A stretch of 39,032 bases of DNA, taken from assembly GCA_900175165.2 (NCBI GenBank), contig FWWN02000155.1, positions 1 to 39,032 on the forward strand. Reading direction: 5' to 3'. Below the pieces are notes generated by a model. The model was given only the letters and a program-made list of their open reading frames with translations. It was not told where the DNA came from and searched no databases. The position numbers and the translations under genes were made by a program. This DNA is from Rhizomucor pusillus. Taxonomy: Eukaryota; Mucoromycota; Mucoromycetes; Mucorales; Lichtheimiaceae. How positions within the stretch are numbered: the stretch's first letter is position 1; each line of letters begins with the position of its first letter. Below, piece by piece: positions 28,780 through 39,032 of this stretch.

Positions 28780-30643
28780 TCACAGTTTGTCCTTGAAGCA
28801 GAAACTCTGATCCGGATCTTCATCCACAGTACCGGACGTCGGCTCTACGTGCACCACGTCGCAGATAGCAGCACTCTGCGGATACAGACCACCCAGAGGG
28901 AATGCTCGGTATTTTAACACGCCTCTAACGACTAATCCGTAGCGATGCCTCACGATGCGTGACCATCGATCGTTCCCGCTTCTGTCCGCACCCGGTGACT
29001 TTATACGGATCTGAGTGCTATCTTCGGCCAATTCGCCTGAAAACAAAGATGATGGAAAAACTAGCGGCTCATCAAACTTGTAAAAACTGCCCAAGTACTC
29101 GGCCGGGTCCACGCCTGTCCCGTTATCCGTGTCAGCTGATATGGTGCATAAAGAGTCCGCTTTGTATCTTACCTTCAATGGCAGTGTCGTTTGATGTCGA
29201 AGATAGAGCAAGTTGACTGAAAGCAAACACACTGATATCAGCCTCATCAACATGGATCGTCCACCAGTTTGGATTCCTCGCTTTGAGGTGCAAATCGAAT
29301 ATCAGCTCTTTATCGGATGCCAGCACCCGACTCATGTCTGCATAGATATCCGTCAAGGGCCTAACTTGTGACAAGACCAGAAATGCTGAGCAGGGTACCA
29401 GGATCATAATGACCAGTAGAACATTGCAGAGAATTCGGGGCCTAGTGAAATTCAGCAACACGTGAGACTCCTTCCATTCTGACTTGTACAATACATGAGA
29501 GGCATTTTAATACCATAGCCGCCTCCTATTTCGCCTGCCAGATCTGAGACGTGATTTTCTATGGTACAAAAGCGGTGCATCTTCGTCATCGCTGATGTAA
29601 CCATCACCATGGTATAACTCGGGATAAATCTTTGGCCTTGTTCGTGACAGCCCAGGACCCTGCACTTTGGCACCATTTTTCTGATCTACCTTGTTTTGCT
29701 TGTCATACCATGGCCATGATTCGGTGCCGGGTGATTGTTCTGGTTGCTGCTGCTGCTGCTGCCTATGATCCATCACATAGGTCCGAAGTTTAGGTCGGTG
29801 ATGTTGCTGTGGAGGATTCTGGTGGTCATCCGGGAGGGAAGGCGACGGTCGACGGCGGAAAATGTCGTTCAAAAACGTATTGTTGAGCGGGTTAAGTCTA
29901 CCGGCATTGTAGACAGCGGATAAGCCGGAAGAAGATGGGGAGCGATAGCCGTATCCCGATTGCTTTTGGCCGTATGGATAAACGTATCGTTCGTTTTCGT
30001 CCGAGTCTAATTTTATTTTTCCGGGTAAGCCGATATGCTCCTTCATAAAATTTGATAACCGCCATTGTTACCATCAACGTTAGATACAGCATCGATCAAG
30101 TTACGATGGAATACTTCGGATGGAGTTGCTGTTCCGCTCATAGGAGGTCGTGCTCGTTTACGTTTTTTGACCGCTGAACGTCGATCAGCCTAATTTTGTT
30201 GTCATTTGATGAACGAATACATTACTCAACACTTGCCATTTGCTCAATTATCTTACATTCTTCTTTTGCTTTTGCTGCGAGGCTTTTCCCACCAAATTCG
30301 TGAAGGAAGCTTCGCTGCGTGGAGTCGTCGCTTGCGATGAATCATCGGCAGCCTCAGCAGACGGATTGTGTGGGCGTGGTTCGAATCGTGCCCTCTCAAC
30401 CGTCAAATTACGATCAAAGTTTGTCAACGGGAAATCTCGAGTAAGCGTTTGCGGATAAATATCAGCGTGGATCGTTGCAAATTTTGACAGAGGGCGTCTC
30501 TGTTGGTGCATCCTGACATTCTCTGCGGATTGCGACTTGGCATCTGGGATTGGATCATGGCTCTCCTCCGATCGCTCTTTTGACGCATCGTTCATCGTCG
30601 ACTTTACGGAGCTGTCAGCCATGGATCCGTTGGGGATCGGCAT
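28780..30643 (-). CDS. Vac7-like vacuolar membrane protein (PI(3,5)P2 regulator)
   Basis: Fungal Vac7-related proteins activate the Fab1 PI3P 5-kinase complex at the vacuole. Five exons in transcript order: 30643-30257, 30189-30072, 30006-29514, 29441-29173 and 29135-28780, giving 540 residues. Residues 1-330 are polar and disordered, with a poly-Gln run, basic patches (K-K-R-K-R-A-R) and a Ser/Pro-rich part. One membrane span lies at about 334-357. It is followed by a luminal LEA-like domain with N-P-N-W-W, V-D-P-A-E-Y-L-G-S-F and F-D-E-P-L-V-F-P (about 431-455) and V-R-G-V-L-K-Y, which are the family marks I recognise. Introns 1-3 are 65-72 nt. Intron 4 is odd: the strong GTAAGA donor gives only 37 nt, and a weaker GTCAAC donor (29217) would give 82 nt and 525 residues. 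The stop is 69 bp from the convergent agmatinase stop. Confidence 0.85.
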
Positions 30644-31377
30644 CGAATGAGAGAGCCTTGTCGTAGACAGTATTTATCAAAGGACGTTGTAATGGTTGGA
30701 GCAATTGTGGGCAAGGAAAGAAAAGAGCAAAAGGCAAGGTTAGCAAAGGGAAAGGAAAAAATTCAAAATCATGCCGAAATCATCCTGTGTAAAGGACCCA
30801 GCTCTAGGCCTGCCCTTTCCATCACTCCATCGCTCCTGCCTGGGACCCATCCCTTGGACCTCCTACCCGCTCATTCCCAAGAAAGAGGAAAGACCGTCGT
30901 TAGTTATCTGCATGCTCAGTAGTGTTACTGCGCTGCGAGCGCACTTAACAATTCTTATGAGTATGATCCTTTTTTGAAAGTCTTCTGGGCAATTCCACTC
31001 GAGCTCAATTGATTTGCTGCAAGGGTCAGTGTGCAAGGTATATCACAGGATACCGAGACAGAATGTCAATAATCCTATTCGTTCTTCAAACCGACGGATT
31101 GTACTTTATTTCTCGAGGTGATTGATTGCCATTGTTTGTTTGGGCAGGTGTGATCCACACCGGGAAAAAAGGACAAGCACATGCAAATCACGCTTTTTCA
31201 AATGCTTGCACCAAACTAGAACTTTTGCAGTTTTCAGATGTCAACAAAAGCGATTGCATTAAGATCAATGGGGGGAGGATAGAAAAGCACAAAAGATACG
31301 ATACGGGTGATCGGGAGGACTATATTATATACGTTGATAAAGAAGAGAGGGCGTTTTGTTTGCTTGCTTTAGAGTAT
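30644..31377. other. intergenic upstream of Vac7-like gene
   Basis: About 730 bp with the Vac7-like promoter at one side and the 3' flank of the mitochondrial-type gene at the other. Short open frames only; no gene called. Confidence 0.5.
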
Positions 31378-31677
31378 TTACTCTGCATCGATCTTATCTT
31401 TTTTAACCCTCTCTTTAGCTCCTGCTGCTACTCCATCCCAACGACTTACACTTGGAGCTTGATCCCGGTATTTGCCAGGCTCTGTCTTCCAGAAATCACC
31501 ACTGACATGTTCTCCTTTGCTCTGAAACTCGATTTCAGAGTCTTTGAGCTGATCCAAGTATCGCAGGGTTTCATTGTTGCCTGCTCGGGATGCAGTGTGC
31601 TTTGCTGGTTCGGTGGAGTAGGCGCGAGCACCCACAATAGTTTTCAAGACTGATCTGCGCATGGCTTGTGGAAGCAT
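31378..31677 (-). CDS. small mitochondrial-type protein (99 aa), unknown function
   Basis: Single exon, minus strand. The N-terminus (about 1-22) has the make-up of a mitochondrial presequence: Arg/Lys, Ser and hydrophobic residues with no acid, ending R-A-Y-S-T. The mature part is hydrophilic, with N-N-E-T-L-R-Y-L-D-Q-L and a W-containing block (G-D-F-W-K-T-E-P-G-K-Y-R-D, about 60-72; S-R-W-D-G, about 78-82) and a Lys-rich end. There is no membrane segment and no Cys. I cannot place it in a family; the ordered, non-repetitive Trp/Tyr-containing block makes it look like a conserved small protein rather than a chance frame. A TATATA lies about 83 nt upstream (31760-31765). A longer plus-strand frame covers the same bases but lacks coding character. 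Confidence 0.6.
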   Translation of the reverse strand: MLPQAMRRSVLKTIVGARAYSTEPAKHTASRAGNNETLRYLDQLKDSEIEFQSKGEHVSGDFWKTEPGKYRDQAPSVSRWDGVAAGAKERVKKDKIDAE

Positions 31678-33764
31678 ATTTTCTTGTTTCAGATATGAGG
31701 GAAGAAGAGGGGTAGAGGAAAAGGAATTGAAACAAGTCCTAAAGCCTCACATACATCAATATATAGCATGATTTTTTGTTTGTCATCAGCATGATTTCAA
31801 AGAGCCCGCGGAGATTGTCCAACCAAATGGAGCAATCTGTGGATGATTATCAACAAGGTTTTTGACTTCTGCACGTTTCCTCTCACGCTAGAGCCACATA
31901 TGTCTTGAAGCCGAGGGTGTGTGCCAAATTGCTTGAAGTCGCTATATTCCTATAGATATGACCGAAGATCCGCCTTATCTGATCCCCCTCATAATCTGAC
32001 TGGTGATTTCTTCTAAGAGAAGAATGATGGAATGGATGGCGTTGCGTCCGTTGGAGCGCGACTTATCTCCCCGCACATCCAATACTTCTTTTTTTCCGAC
32101 TCAGACATGGGGTAAAATTATAGGACAGTGGAAAGAACAACGTAAAGGAAAAGGAAGGGAAAATAGAAAAGTTTTCCTTGCTGTCTAGCGTCGACCCAAT
32201 TTTTAAGGAAAGGATCAAGGACTGAAACAGCACAAATTCGTTGTTAATCCTGCCTTTTCCCGGGCGGGAAATTGAAGGGCAAACATGCTTATCAAAGATA
32301 AATCGTTCGCTTTCCACTGGGATAAATGACGAGGACTCCAGAAGTAAGAAAAAGTTATTTTACAATTTGTCCGAGAACCTGGTGTCAAAAGAGAAACCAG
32401 TTTGAGTGTGGGTACATCCCACTTGCTGCTTGCAGTGTGCGTTGGCGGTATAGTTTAGCCACCTTGCCGCTGGTTGTATGTGCACGGAACGAGTTCGCCA
32501 AAAAGTTTCAAGACGCCACATATTACGCACGCAAACAAGTTACGAGAATGGAAGGATGGACCAATTCTCCTAACTACAAACATACATACACATCTTATAT
32601 GCATATAAACATAAAGTTGTTAGGAAGAAAGAGCTGCCAGGGCTAAAGTTGAAATCAAGAATATTTCATTGTGAAACGCGAACTTTGCTTAAACTAAAAA
32701 AATATGACGAGAGTCCGGCTTCTTATTTATCGCTGCTTCCTGAATACAAGATCGGGCGGATCACAATATGACCTCTGGACTACACGTGTTGCCTTAATAT
32801 AGTGCGAGATTCTGCAGCAATGTATGTCGCTATCAGCGGATGCAGCTGATAAGGTACTCACTTATGTGCGGCATCGACAGGGCTGGGCCCCTCCCAGGAA
32901 TGCAGTGATGAGGTGTATTCGAAGGTTCCATCTTTGCAAACCGCCACAATGCATCTATCACGGTCTTCTCTCCATTTCTCGTCCCCTTTTATCTTGCGTT
33001 TCTCAGGAGAGTGCGTCTAGGTACAAATACGGCAAGCAGCGAATGTGTGAACAACCTATTTCAACATTGTACACAGTCGCGATGTGCATGAAATTAAGCT
33101 TTGGCCTTTTCCAGATCTTCTACAAAGGCGATTTGTTGGAATGGCTGTTGCTACCGATGGTTTTGCGTTGCGGGGTCAACGAGGGCACTAACCCCTCATT
33201 CAGAAAATCCGTTCGGAAAACATTTGACCCACTCTAAAAACTTTTTTCCACGTAGATCAGAAAAAGCAGAAGCAGGCATGGGGACGGACGGGGAACCCAC
33301 GGAATGGAAGCGAAGAAAAAAATATTATATATCAAGTCGATAACTTAGACCATTCCTACGCGCGCGTGTTCAGGTGAAGAGTTGTGTGTGACATGCCAAA
33401 GGGGAAAGTGCTCCTCCTGTGTCTGACGTTGTTGCAGATTACGAAGTTGGGATATATGATTTGCCCGACAAGTTGTTTGTGCTCCAACGCTATTGCGCTC
33501 GCTAAGCTCTCTCTCGGGTCGGCCGGCTGTGGGAAAAGGATTGACCGTAAAAAATTTTAAACGTCCTCGTCGGGACAATGTTTGTTATCCAGTAGGATGA
33601 GCTTGTCGGAGCGAGATCGACATCATCTCGCTGGACAATTCGACTTTTATGGTGCGGAAGCGACTGCATCTGGTTAGTGTGGTCTCAAATGCGGGATTTT
33701 TTTCCAGTCGCCGCTTGACCAGTCAACGTGCTGTGTCTGTCTCTTCGGGGAAACAGCCGGATGC
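31678..33764. other. gene-poor stretch upstream of the H+-ATPase
   Basis: About 2.1 kb without a supported gene. Frames at 32326-32646 and 32824-33237 (plus) are the longest, but they have no signal peptide, motif or intron signals. The last several hundred bases probably form the extended promoter of the H+-ATPase gene. Confidence 0.5.
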
Positions 33765-33770
33765 TATAAA
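33765..33770 (+). promoter_or_regulatory. TATA box of the H+-ATPase gene
   Basis: TATAAA about 173 nt before the ATG, followed by long pyrimidine tracts (about 33798-33910). CT-rich leaders of this kind are typical of strongly expressed fungal genes. Confidence 0.6.
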
Positions 33771-33942
33771 GTCTCGAAAATTTTGCCCGTAACAGTAACT
33801 TTCCTCTTTTTTTTCCCTCTTACCTTACCGTCCCTATTCACCGTTCATTCTTGAAAGGTTTCCTTACTTTCTAACCAACCAACCCCTCTCTTGATCTTCC
33901 TTCCCTTTCGCTTCTACTAATCGCCCCATTTGGTCTCGCACC

Positions 33943-36900
33943 ATGGCTGAGGAAAAAAAAGAAGTCGACGTTGTCGGCGACGCACCCGTCCAGACGAAAA
34001 CCGAAATTAACGGAGACATCAAGACGCTCACCGTCGAAGAGCTCTACGATAAGGACAGATTCGACTTGTCCACTATGGAGTGCGACGACGTTTTGAAGCT
34101 CTTGCAGTGCGTAATCAAACATTCCAACTTTTTTTCCGCCCGAAAAATTTTTGTGATCTGACTTGGTGATTTTTAGAACCTCCCCTAACGGTCTTACTTC
34201 GACTGAAGCCGCTGCCCGTGTTGAGAAGTTCGGCTACAACAAGCTCGAACAGAAGGAGGTCAATGCCTTCTTGCAGTTCTTGAGCTTCATGTGGAACCCT
34301 CTCTCGTGGGTCATGGAAGCCGCCGCTATTGTCTCCATCGCTGTGGCTAACGGTGAAGGCAAACCCCCGGACTACCCGGATTTCATTGGTATCGTCCTCT
34401 TGTTGCTCGCCAACTCCCTCATTGGTTTCTATGAGGAACGTCAGGCTGGTAATGCTGTCAAGGCTCTTATGGAATCGCTTGCTCCTGAATGTAAGGTCAA
34501 GCGTGATGGTGAATGGAAGACTATGGAAGCTGCCGAGTTGGTTCCCGGTGATGTTATCAGCATCAAGCTCGGTGATGTCGTTCCCGCTGATGGTCGCTTG
34601 CTTACTGTAAGTGTCGAAGCTGCTGCTGTCGTGCTTCATCAATCCAAGTTTGCCTAGGATTCTCACACACACATGACGTTTTTAGGCCCACGGTTCCGTC
34701 TCTATTGATCAGGCTGCTCTTACTGGCGAATCTTTGCCTGTCGGCAAGGATGCTGGTGATGAAATCTTCTCTGGCTCTACTGTCAAGCAGGGTGAAGCTG
34801 AAGCTGTCGTCACTGGTACTGGTTTGAACACCTTCTTCGGTCGTGCTGCTAAGCTTGTTGGTGATGCTGGTGATGAAATGGGTCACTTGCAATCCATTTT
34901 GGCCAAGATTGGTAACTTCTGTTTGGTCTCCATTGGTATCTTCCTTGTCGTCGAAATTTTGGTCATGTACGCTGCTTTCCGCTACAACTACCGTCGTGGT
35001 ATTGATAACCTCTTGGTCTTGCTTATTGGTGGTATTCCAATTGCCATGTAAGTTAAATTTGAAATTAGCGCAATTTTGTCGTTGCACATGGACTGACTCC
35101 AATTTAGGCCTACTGTGTTGTCGGTCACCTTGGCTATCGGTGCTAAGCAATTGGCTGAACACAAGGCTATCGTCACGCGTATCACTGCCATTGAAGAAAT
35201 GGCCGCTGTCACCATTCTCTGCTCCGACAAGACTGGTACCTTGACTCTCAACAAGCTTATTGTCGACAAGCCCACCATCAAGACCTACGCTGAGTTCAAC
35301 GGTGATGAGATCATCCAACTCTCCGCCTACGCCTCCCGCACCGAGAACCAGGATGCTATTGACTTCTGCATTGTCAACTCCCTTCCCGATCCCAAGTTGG
35401 CTCGTGATGGCATTACCGAACTTGATTTCCAGCCTTTCAACCCTGTCGTCAAGCGTACTCAAATCACCTACCGCCGCGAGTCCGATGGTAAGATCCTTCG
35501 CGTCACCAAGGGTATGTCCCACACCATTCTGGACCTTTGCACCCGTGACAAGACCGAGGAACAAATCAAGGCTCTTAACGACGATGTCGATGAATTCGCC
35601 CGCCGTGGTCTCCGAGCCTTGGCTGTCGCTGTCGATGAAGTTCCCTCTGGTGGTGTTGAGGATGAAGGCCTTGGCTTCCGTCTCATTGGTCTTTTGCCCA
35701 TCTACGATCCTCCTCGCTCTGACACTAAGGAGACTATTGACCGCTCCATTGCTCTTGGTGTCCAAGTCAAGATGATTACTGGTGACCAGCTTGCTATTGC
35801 CAAGGAAACTGGCCGTCGTCTTGGTATGGGTGACAACATGTTCTTGTCCAAGGCTCTTAAGGATGGTCCTCCCGCTGGCTCTGGTTACACTAGCATTGAC
35901 GACATGGTCTTGCAGGCTGATGGTTTCGCCGGTGTGTACCCTGAACACAAGTACGAGATCGTCGAACGTCTTCAAGCTCTCGGCCACATGACTGCCATGA
36001 CTGGTGATGGTGTCAACGATGCTCCTGCCCTTTCCAAGGCTAACGTTGGTGTTGCCGTCGCTGATGCATCTGATGCCGCTCGTTCCGCTGCCGATATCGT
36101 CTTGACTGAACCTGGTCTTTCCGTCATTGTCGAGGCCATCATCGGTTCCCGCCAGATTTTCCAACGTATGCGCAACTATGCCATCTACGCTTGCTCTATC
36201 ACCATTCGTGTTGTTGTCGGTTTCTCCATTCTTTGCTTTGCCTTCCAGCACGATTTCCCTCCATTCCCTGTCTTGATTGTCGCTGTCTTGAACGATGGTA
36301 CCATCATGACCATCTCCACCGACCGCGTCAAGCCTTCGCCATATCCTGACCAGTGGAACTTGAAGGAAATTTTCTGCTATGCCATCATCTACGGTTTGTA
36401 CCAGGCTGCTTCCACTCTTGTCTTTGCTGCTGTCATGTTCCACACCACCTTCTTCAAGGACAAGTTTGGTGTCGAGCTTCCTGAGGATGTCAACGACCAC
36501 ATCTACCACTCTATCATCTACTTGCAAGTCTCCACCATTTCTCAGGCCTTGATTTTCATCACCCGTTCCCGCAGCTGGTTCTTCATGGAGCGTCCTTCTA
36601 TCTTCTTGATGTGCGCTTTCGTTGTTGCTCAGCTTGTCGCTACTTTCATTGCCGTCTACGCCAACTGGGGTTTCACCTACATGCGTGGATGCGGTTGGGA
36701 CTGGGCTGGTATTGTCTGGATCTGGAACATCGTCTGGTTCGTCCCTATGGACTTCCTCAAGTTCGCTATGCAATTCGTCTTCACTCCTAAGAACACTCTC
36801 AAGGAATCCAAGACTCCCATGGCTGGTGGCCAGTCTCGCCGCGCTTCTGCAGTCTCTGGCGCTTCTTCTGCCCGCTACTATGCCAACCGCACTCGCTCTC

Positions 36901-37040
36901 TCAAGTCCATGGAGCAGCCCCGCAACTTTGGCAAGCGCTTGTTGGGTAAGAAGTTGGGCATGGACAAGAAGGAGATGCGCCGCTTCTCTTCTGCACAGGC
37001 CAATCAAGCCGCGCAAGTCTTGAATAGCAACAACGCATAA
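33943..37040 (+). CDS. PMA1: plasma-membrane H+-ATPase (P-type, IIIA)
   Basis: Electrogenic proton pump that energises nutrient uptake at the plasma membrane. Four exons, 33943-34106, 34177-34606, 34686-35047 and 35108-37040, with GT-AG introns of 70, 79 and 60 nt, give 962 residues. Motifs: T-G-E-S at 211-214 (actuator), C-S-D-K-T-G-T-L-T with phospho-Asp359, K-G-M-S-H in the nucleotide domain, and G-D-G-V-N-D-A-P near 618-625. About ten hydrophobic spans. The N-terminus is acidic, as in fungal Pma1. The C-terminal tail after the last span (about 70-90 residues) is long and basic, with R-R-A-S and R-R-F-S sites that could be kinase-regulated autoinhibitory elements (inference). Codon use is strongly biased (GGT, GCT, TTC, AAG), unlike the other genes here, indicating high expression. 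An 804-codon open frame on the opposite strand is a by-product of this bias. Confidence 0.98.
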
Positions 37041-37299
37041 ATAGAGTATCTTATGTACATTAAAATCTAATTCCCGGTATCCGCTTATTATTTTATCGGG
37101 ACCAGTTTGTTCATTTTACAGCTTTTTTGTTCATTTTCTTTTGCTCATAAAGTCCGTTTTCATTTACTGAAAAATATTAAACTTTTCTGATGATGTTTTC
37201 TGAATGAGAACATTCATTTCATGCGGCCCGGTACACTTCCCATGTGCATGATTTTCGTTTACCAAATTATACCGAAATCGGTGCAGCTGTAGAACTTAA
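37041..37299. other. 3' flank of the H+-ATPase gene
   Basis: AT-rich 3' region; no coding content. It ends at the first copy of the TIR element. Confidence 0.5.
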
Positions 37300-37399
37300 C
37301 ACTTTTTCCCAAAAGTAATGTCGGATTTTTGTGATATTTTATAATGCATTTATACACCAAATCGACAAATTGCAGCGACAATAATTTTTGGAAAAAGTG
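37300..37399. mobile_element. MITE-like TIR element, copy 1 (100 bp)
   Basis: Begins CACTTTTTCCCAAAAGTAAT and ends with the near reverse complement (...ATAATTTTTGGAAAAAGTG), giving terminal inverted repeats of about 26 bp with a few mismatches. It is too short to code. TA follows on the right; the left flank reads AA, possibly a mutated TA. The TA target and the size suggest a non-autonomous Tc1/mariner-type element. It is about 90% alike to the copy at 38873 by eye. Confidence 0.75.
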
Positions 37400-37509
37400 T
37401 ATCAAAGCAACAAAGATAAACTCCCCTCTCCTTTCCAACAAATCGCTTTTTATCTCCTCTCGTTCTTATCATTACTCCCGATGGGTCGGCCGAATCTAAC
37501 AAATACAGT

Positions 37510-38010
37510 TTATCTAGTGTTTTTGGCGCCATACGTAATCACGGAAGGAGCACCCACTTCATCTACAGTACTGTCTGTATCTTGCGTGGCTTTTGAAATC
37601 AACCCTGGAAGGCATAACCCCGCAATTCTATCTGCTGTGTCGGTCTGGGAAAGATTTCCCCTATTTATTGACGCTGCATCGAAAAGACATGTCAGAGTGA
37701 CAAGACATTGGGTGAGGAACTGAGAGGGACGAGCAATGTCATCTGTACACACAAGCTGGTCTTCGGCAATTTCGCATGCTGCGAGTTCGACAGCTTGTCA
37801 AATATGCATGTTGAACTATTGCTGACAACTTTTACGAAGGTATCGAATACACCACTTGATAATAGCTTCTCACAGACACCGGTTGCTTGGACTCGCTGAA
37901 GTTGCAAAATTACTTCTAGCGAACACAATCATTCTGTGATCCGACCGGCTTGTACTATACGAAAGAGAAGATGCCATTTTCTTCTCCTTTCCGCAGACTT
38001 GCTTTCATCC
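37510..38010 (-). pseudogene. coding-like relic, probably helical-repeat protein
   Basis: Read on the minus strand from about 38010, a coding-like sequence begins E-R-R-R-K-W-H-L-L-F-R-I-V-Q-A-G and runs into an in-frame TGA near 37940. It continues in the same frame with L-E-V-I-L-Q-L-Q, E-K-L-L-S-S-G-V-F-D-T-F-V-K-V-V. It then needs a one-base shift near 37790 to go on as V-E-L-A-A-C-E-I-A-E-D-Q and C-L-V-T-L-T-C-L-F-D-A-A, stopping at 37510. The alternation of amphipathic helices looks like a HEAT/ARM-type protein. I cannot name the parent gene. The two breaks suggest a decayed fragment; a chance arrangement is possible. Confidence 0.3.
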
Positions 38011-38872
38011 TACAATGTAATTTCCAATTGTGAGTTTATAGTAAGCATCCATGGAGACACATAAATGTATCGTAAGCGATATTGCAGTCATGTACACCTC
38101 ATTTCATAATCAGCACACGACATTAATCAGGACATTAACCTGTTTCTAAGAGCTTTTTGAAATCTAGGATTGATATAGTTTTAAACATTTTCTTCTTGTC
38201 GCTATTCCTGAAAGGCAGTGACAAAGGATACATATCTTGTTTACAGGTAGCTGGGCTATCTGCATCTAGAATGTATTCTTGTATCATGATACACAAATTC
38301 ACAACAGGATGCAGAGAAGGATCGATGGAAAGGCTGAGCATTTTCTTTTTGCTTACTGTATTTCTTTTCTGTGAAAGTCTGCAAAGTTTAACTGGAACAG
38401 GTACGCAATGTTGCGCGAGCTGGAACAACCAGTCCAGAACCGTTGTGATCATTGCAATTGGATATCAAGTTGTTGGTTGCAGCTTCGATTCAACCTATTT
38501 AGGATAACAAATAAATTGCGCACTGTACGCATGATGCTAACTGCCTAACTTGGAAAAGCGAGAGCATTGCTTTGTACGAATAACAGAAGCATACAAGGAC
38601 GATATGGCGAAGATCCCTAAGTCGACTCCAAGACAGCAGGCTTTGCATTGCCTTACATCTGATAGATAGATCTCGAGTCAACTGTCAGATCGATGCGTGA
38701 GTGTCGGGGGTATGCATATAGGCTTGTCTGCTACTGTAAGTATGACCAGCTGCGTGCGGATGTAACAGTTGCTACTGCAGCCAGCAGGTCAATGACCTCC
38801 ATGGTATGTGATACAGACCGTTGTTACGCTACACGGATCATCGGGCACGGCTAAGCATATGGGGGAGTTATA
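38011..38872. other. intergenic, no gene recognised
   Basis: Short open frames on both strands with no motif. It ends at the second TIR element copy. Confidence 0.5.
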
Positions 38873-38970
38873 CACTTTTTCCCAAAAGTAATGTCGGATT
38901 TTGTGAAATTTTTAATGAATTTATACACCAAAACGACATGTTGCAGCGACATTAATTTTTGGAAAAAGTG
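38873..38970. mobile_element. MITE-like TIR element, copy 2 (98 bp)
   Basis: Same element as at 37300-37399: CACTTTTTCCCAAAAGTAAT at the left end and CATTAATTTTTGGAAAAAGTG at the right end, with CGACA near the inner edge of the right repeat. It is flanked on both sides by TA, as expected of a Tc1/mariner target duplication. A 10-bp direct repeat (TATGGGGGAG) also lies just outside, at 38858-38867 and 38975-38984. Confidence 0.8.
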
Positions 38971-39032
38971 TACCTATGGGGGAGAGGAGGTACCATGACT
39001 TTCAAAGTAGAGCTGTATATACTATTTTTTTT

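Noticed and set aside
30370..30400. GGTTCGAATC string resembling a tRNA T-arm
   Set aside because: It lies inside exon 1 of the Vac7-like gene and no matching acceptor, D or anticodon arms are present.
31126..31653. 175-codon plus-strand frame over the mitochondrial-type gene
   Set aside because: Composition without coding character; the minus-strand frame has a good presequence and ordered content.
34602..37016. 804-codon open frame on the minus strand across the H+-ATPase gene
   Set aside because: It is antisense to a certain Pma1 gene with strong codon bias, which removes stops in this antisense frame. It shows no domain of its own.
1..39032. CRISPR arrays, bacterial operons, prophage or biosynthetic megagenes
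   Set aside because: No spaced direct repeats of CRISPR type. Genes have spliceosomal introns and TATA-type promoters, so the window is eukaryotic. The only tandem array is the coding repeat at 5989-6474.

Overview
The window is nuclear DNA of a filamentous fungus, most likely an early-diverging one (Mucoromycota). It has short spliceosomal introns (about 53-72 nt, GT-AG, with ctnac/ctaat-like branch sites). It carries eukaryotic housekeeping genes with fungal versions of each family: a plasma-membrane H+-ATPase, a Vac7-like protein, an MBOAT_2/wax-synthase protein and a secreted-type agmatinase. The lineage is an inference. What is seen directly is the intron style, the gene families and a moderately AT-rich composition.

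Layout. (1) 1-7.7 kb: a run of small secreted-protein genes (1147, 4070, 5911, 7249) interrupted by GPI8, the catalytic subunit of GPI transamidase. Two of them (4070 and 5911) are built from one repeated module separated by Lys-Arg sites. (2) 8.5-10.0 kb: a seven-exon UCH37/UCHL5-type deubiquitinase. (3) 10.0-13.5 kb: a gene-poor stretch, then a very acidic secreted protein (12285). (4) 13.6-21.0 kb: a decayed MFS transporter and an MBOAT_2 acyltransferase in divergent orientation, the latter ending 39 bp from the end of an 11-exon alpha-COP gene on the opposite strand. (5) 21-26.3 kb: mostly gene-poor, with another small acidic secreted-protein gene on the minus strand (24153-23827) and a possible spliced micro-ORF (22540-22363). 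(6) 26.3-30.6 kb: a PRA1/Yip3 protein, an agmatinase with two apparent frameshifts, and a convergent Vac7-like gene. (7) 31.4-37.0 kb: a small mitochondrial-type protein and the plasma-membrane H+-ATPase. (8) 37-39 kb: a coding-like relic and two copies of a ~100-bp TIR element flanked by TA.

Common themes. Several housekeeping genes serve the secretory and endomembrane system: GPI8 (ER anchor attachment), alpha-COP (Golgi-to-ER coat), PRA1 (Rab/ER-Golgi), Vac7-like (vacuolar PI(3,5)P2) and Pma1 (cell surface). No operon-like link between them is implied. The most interesting content is the set of six secreted-protein genes. All start Met-Arg plus a signal peptide. Most have a basic (often Lys-Arg) site and an acidic or charged tail, and all have a TATA-like box 38-98 nt before the ATG. 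In the 5911 and 4070 products each predicted Kex2 fragment would carry one copy of a shared module of about 35-44 residues. Its core pattern (S-x-x-L-V/I-N-x-P-V/L-x-x-P-V/I) recalls bacterial chaplins, and its processing logic recalls fungal repellents. Both resemblances are inferences from pattern reading.
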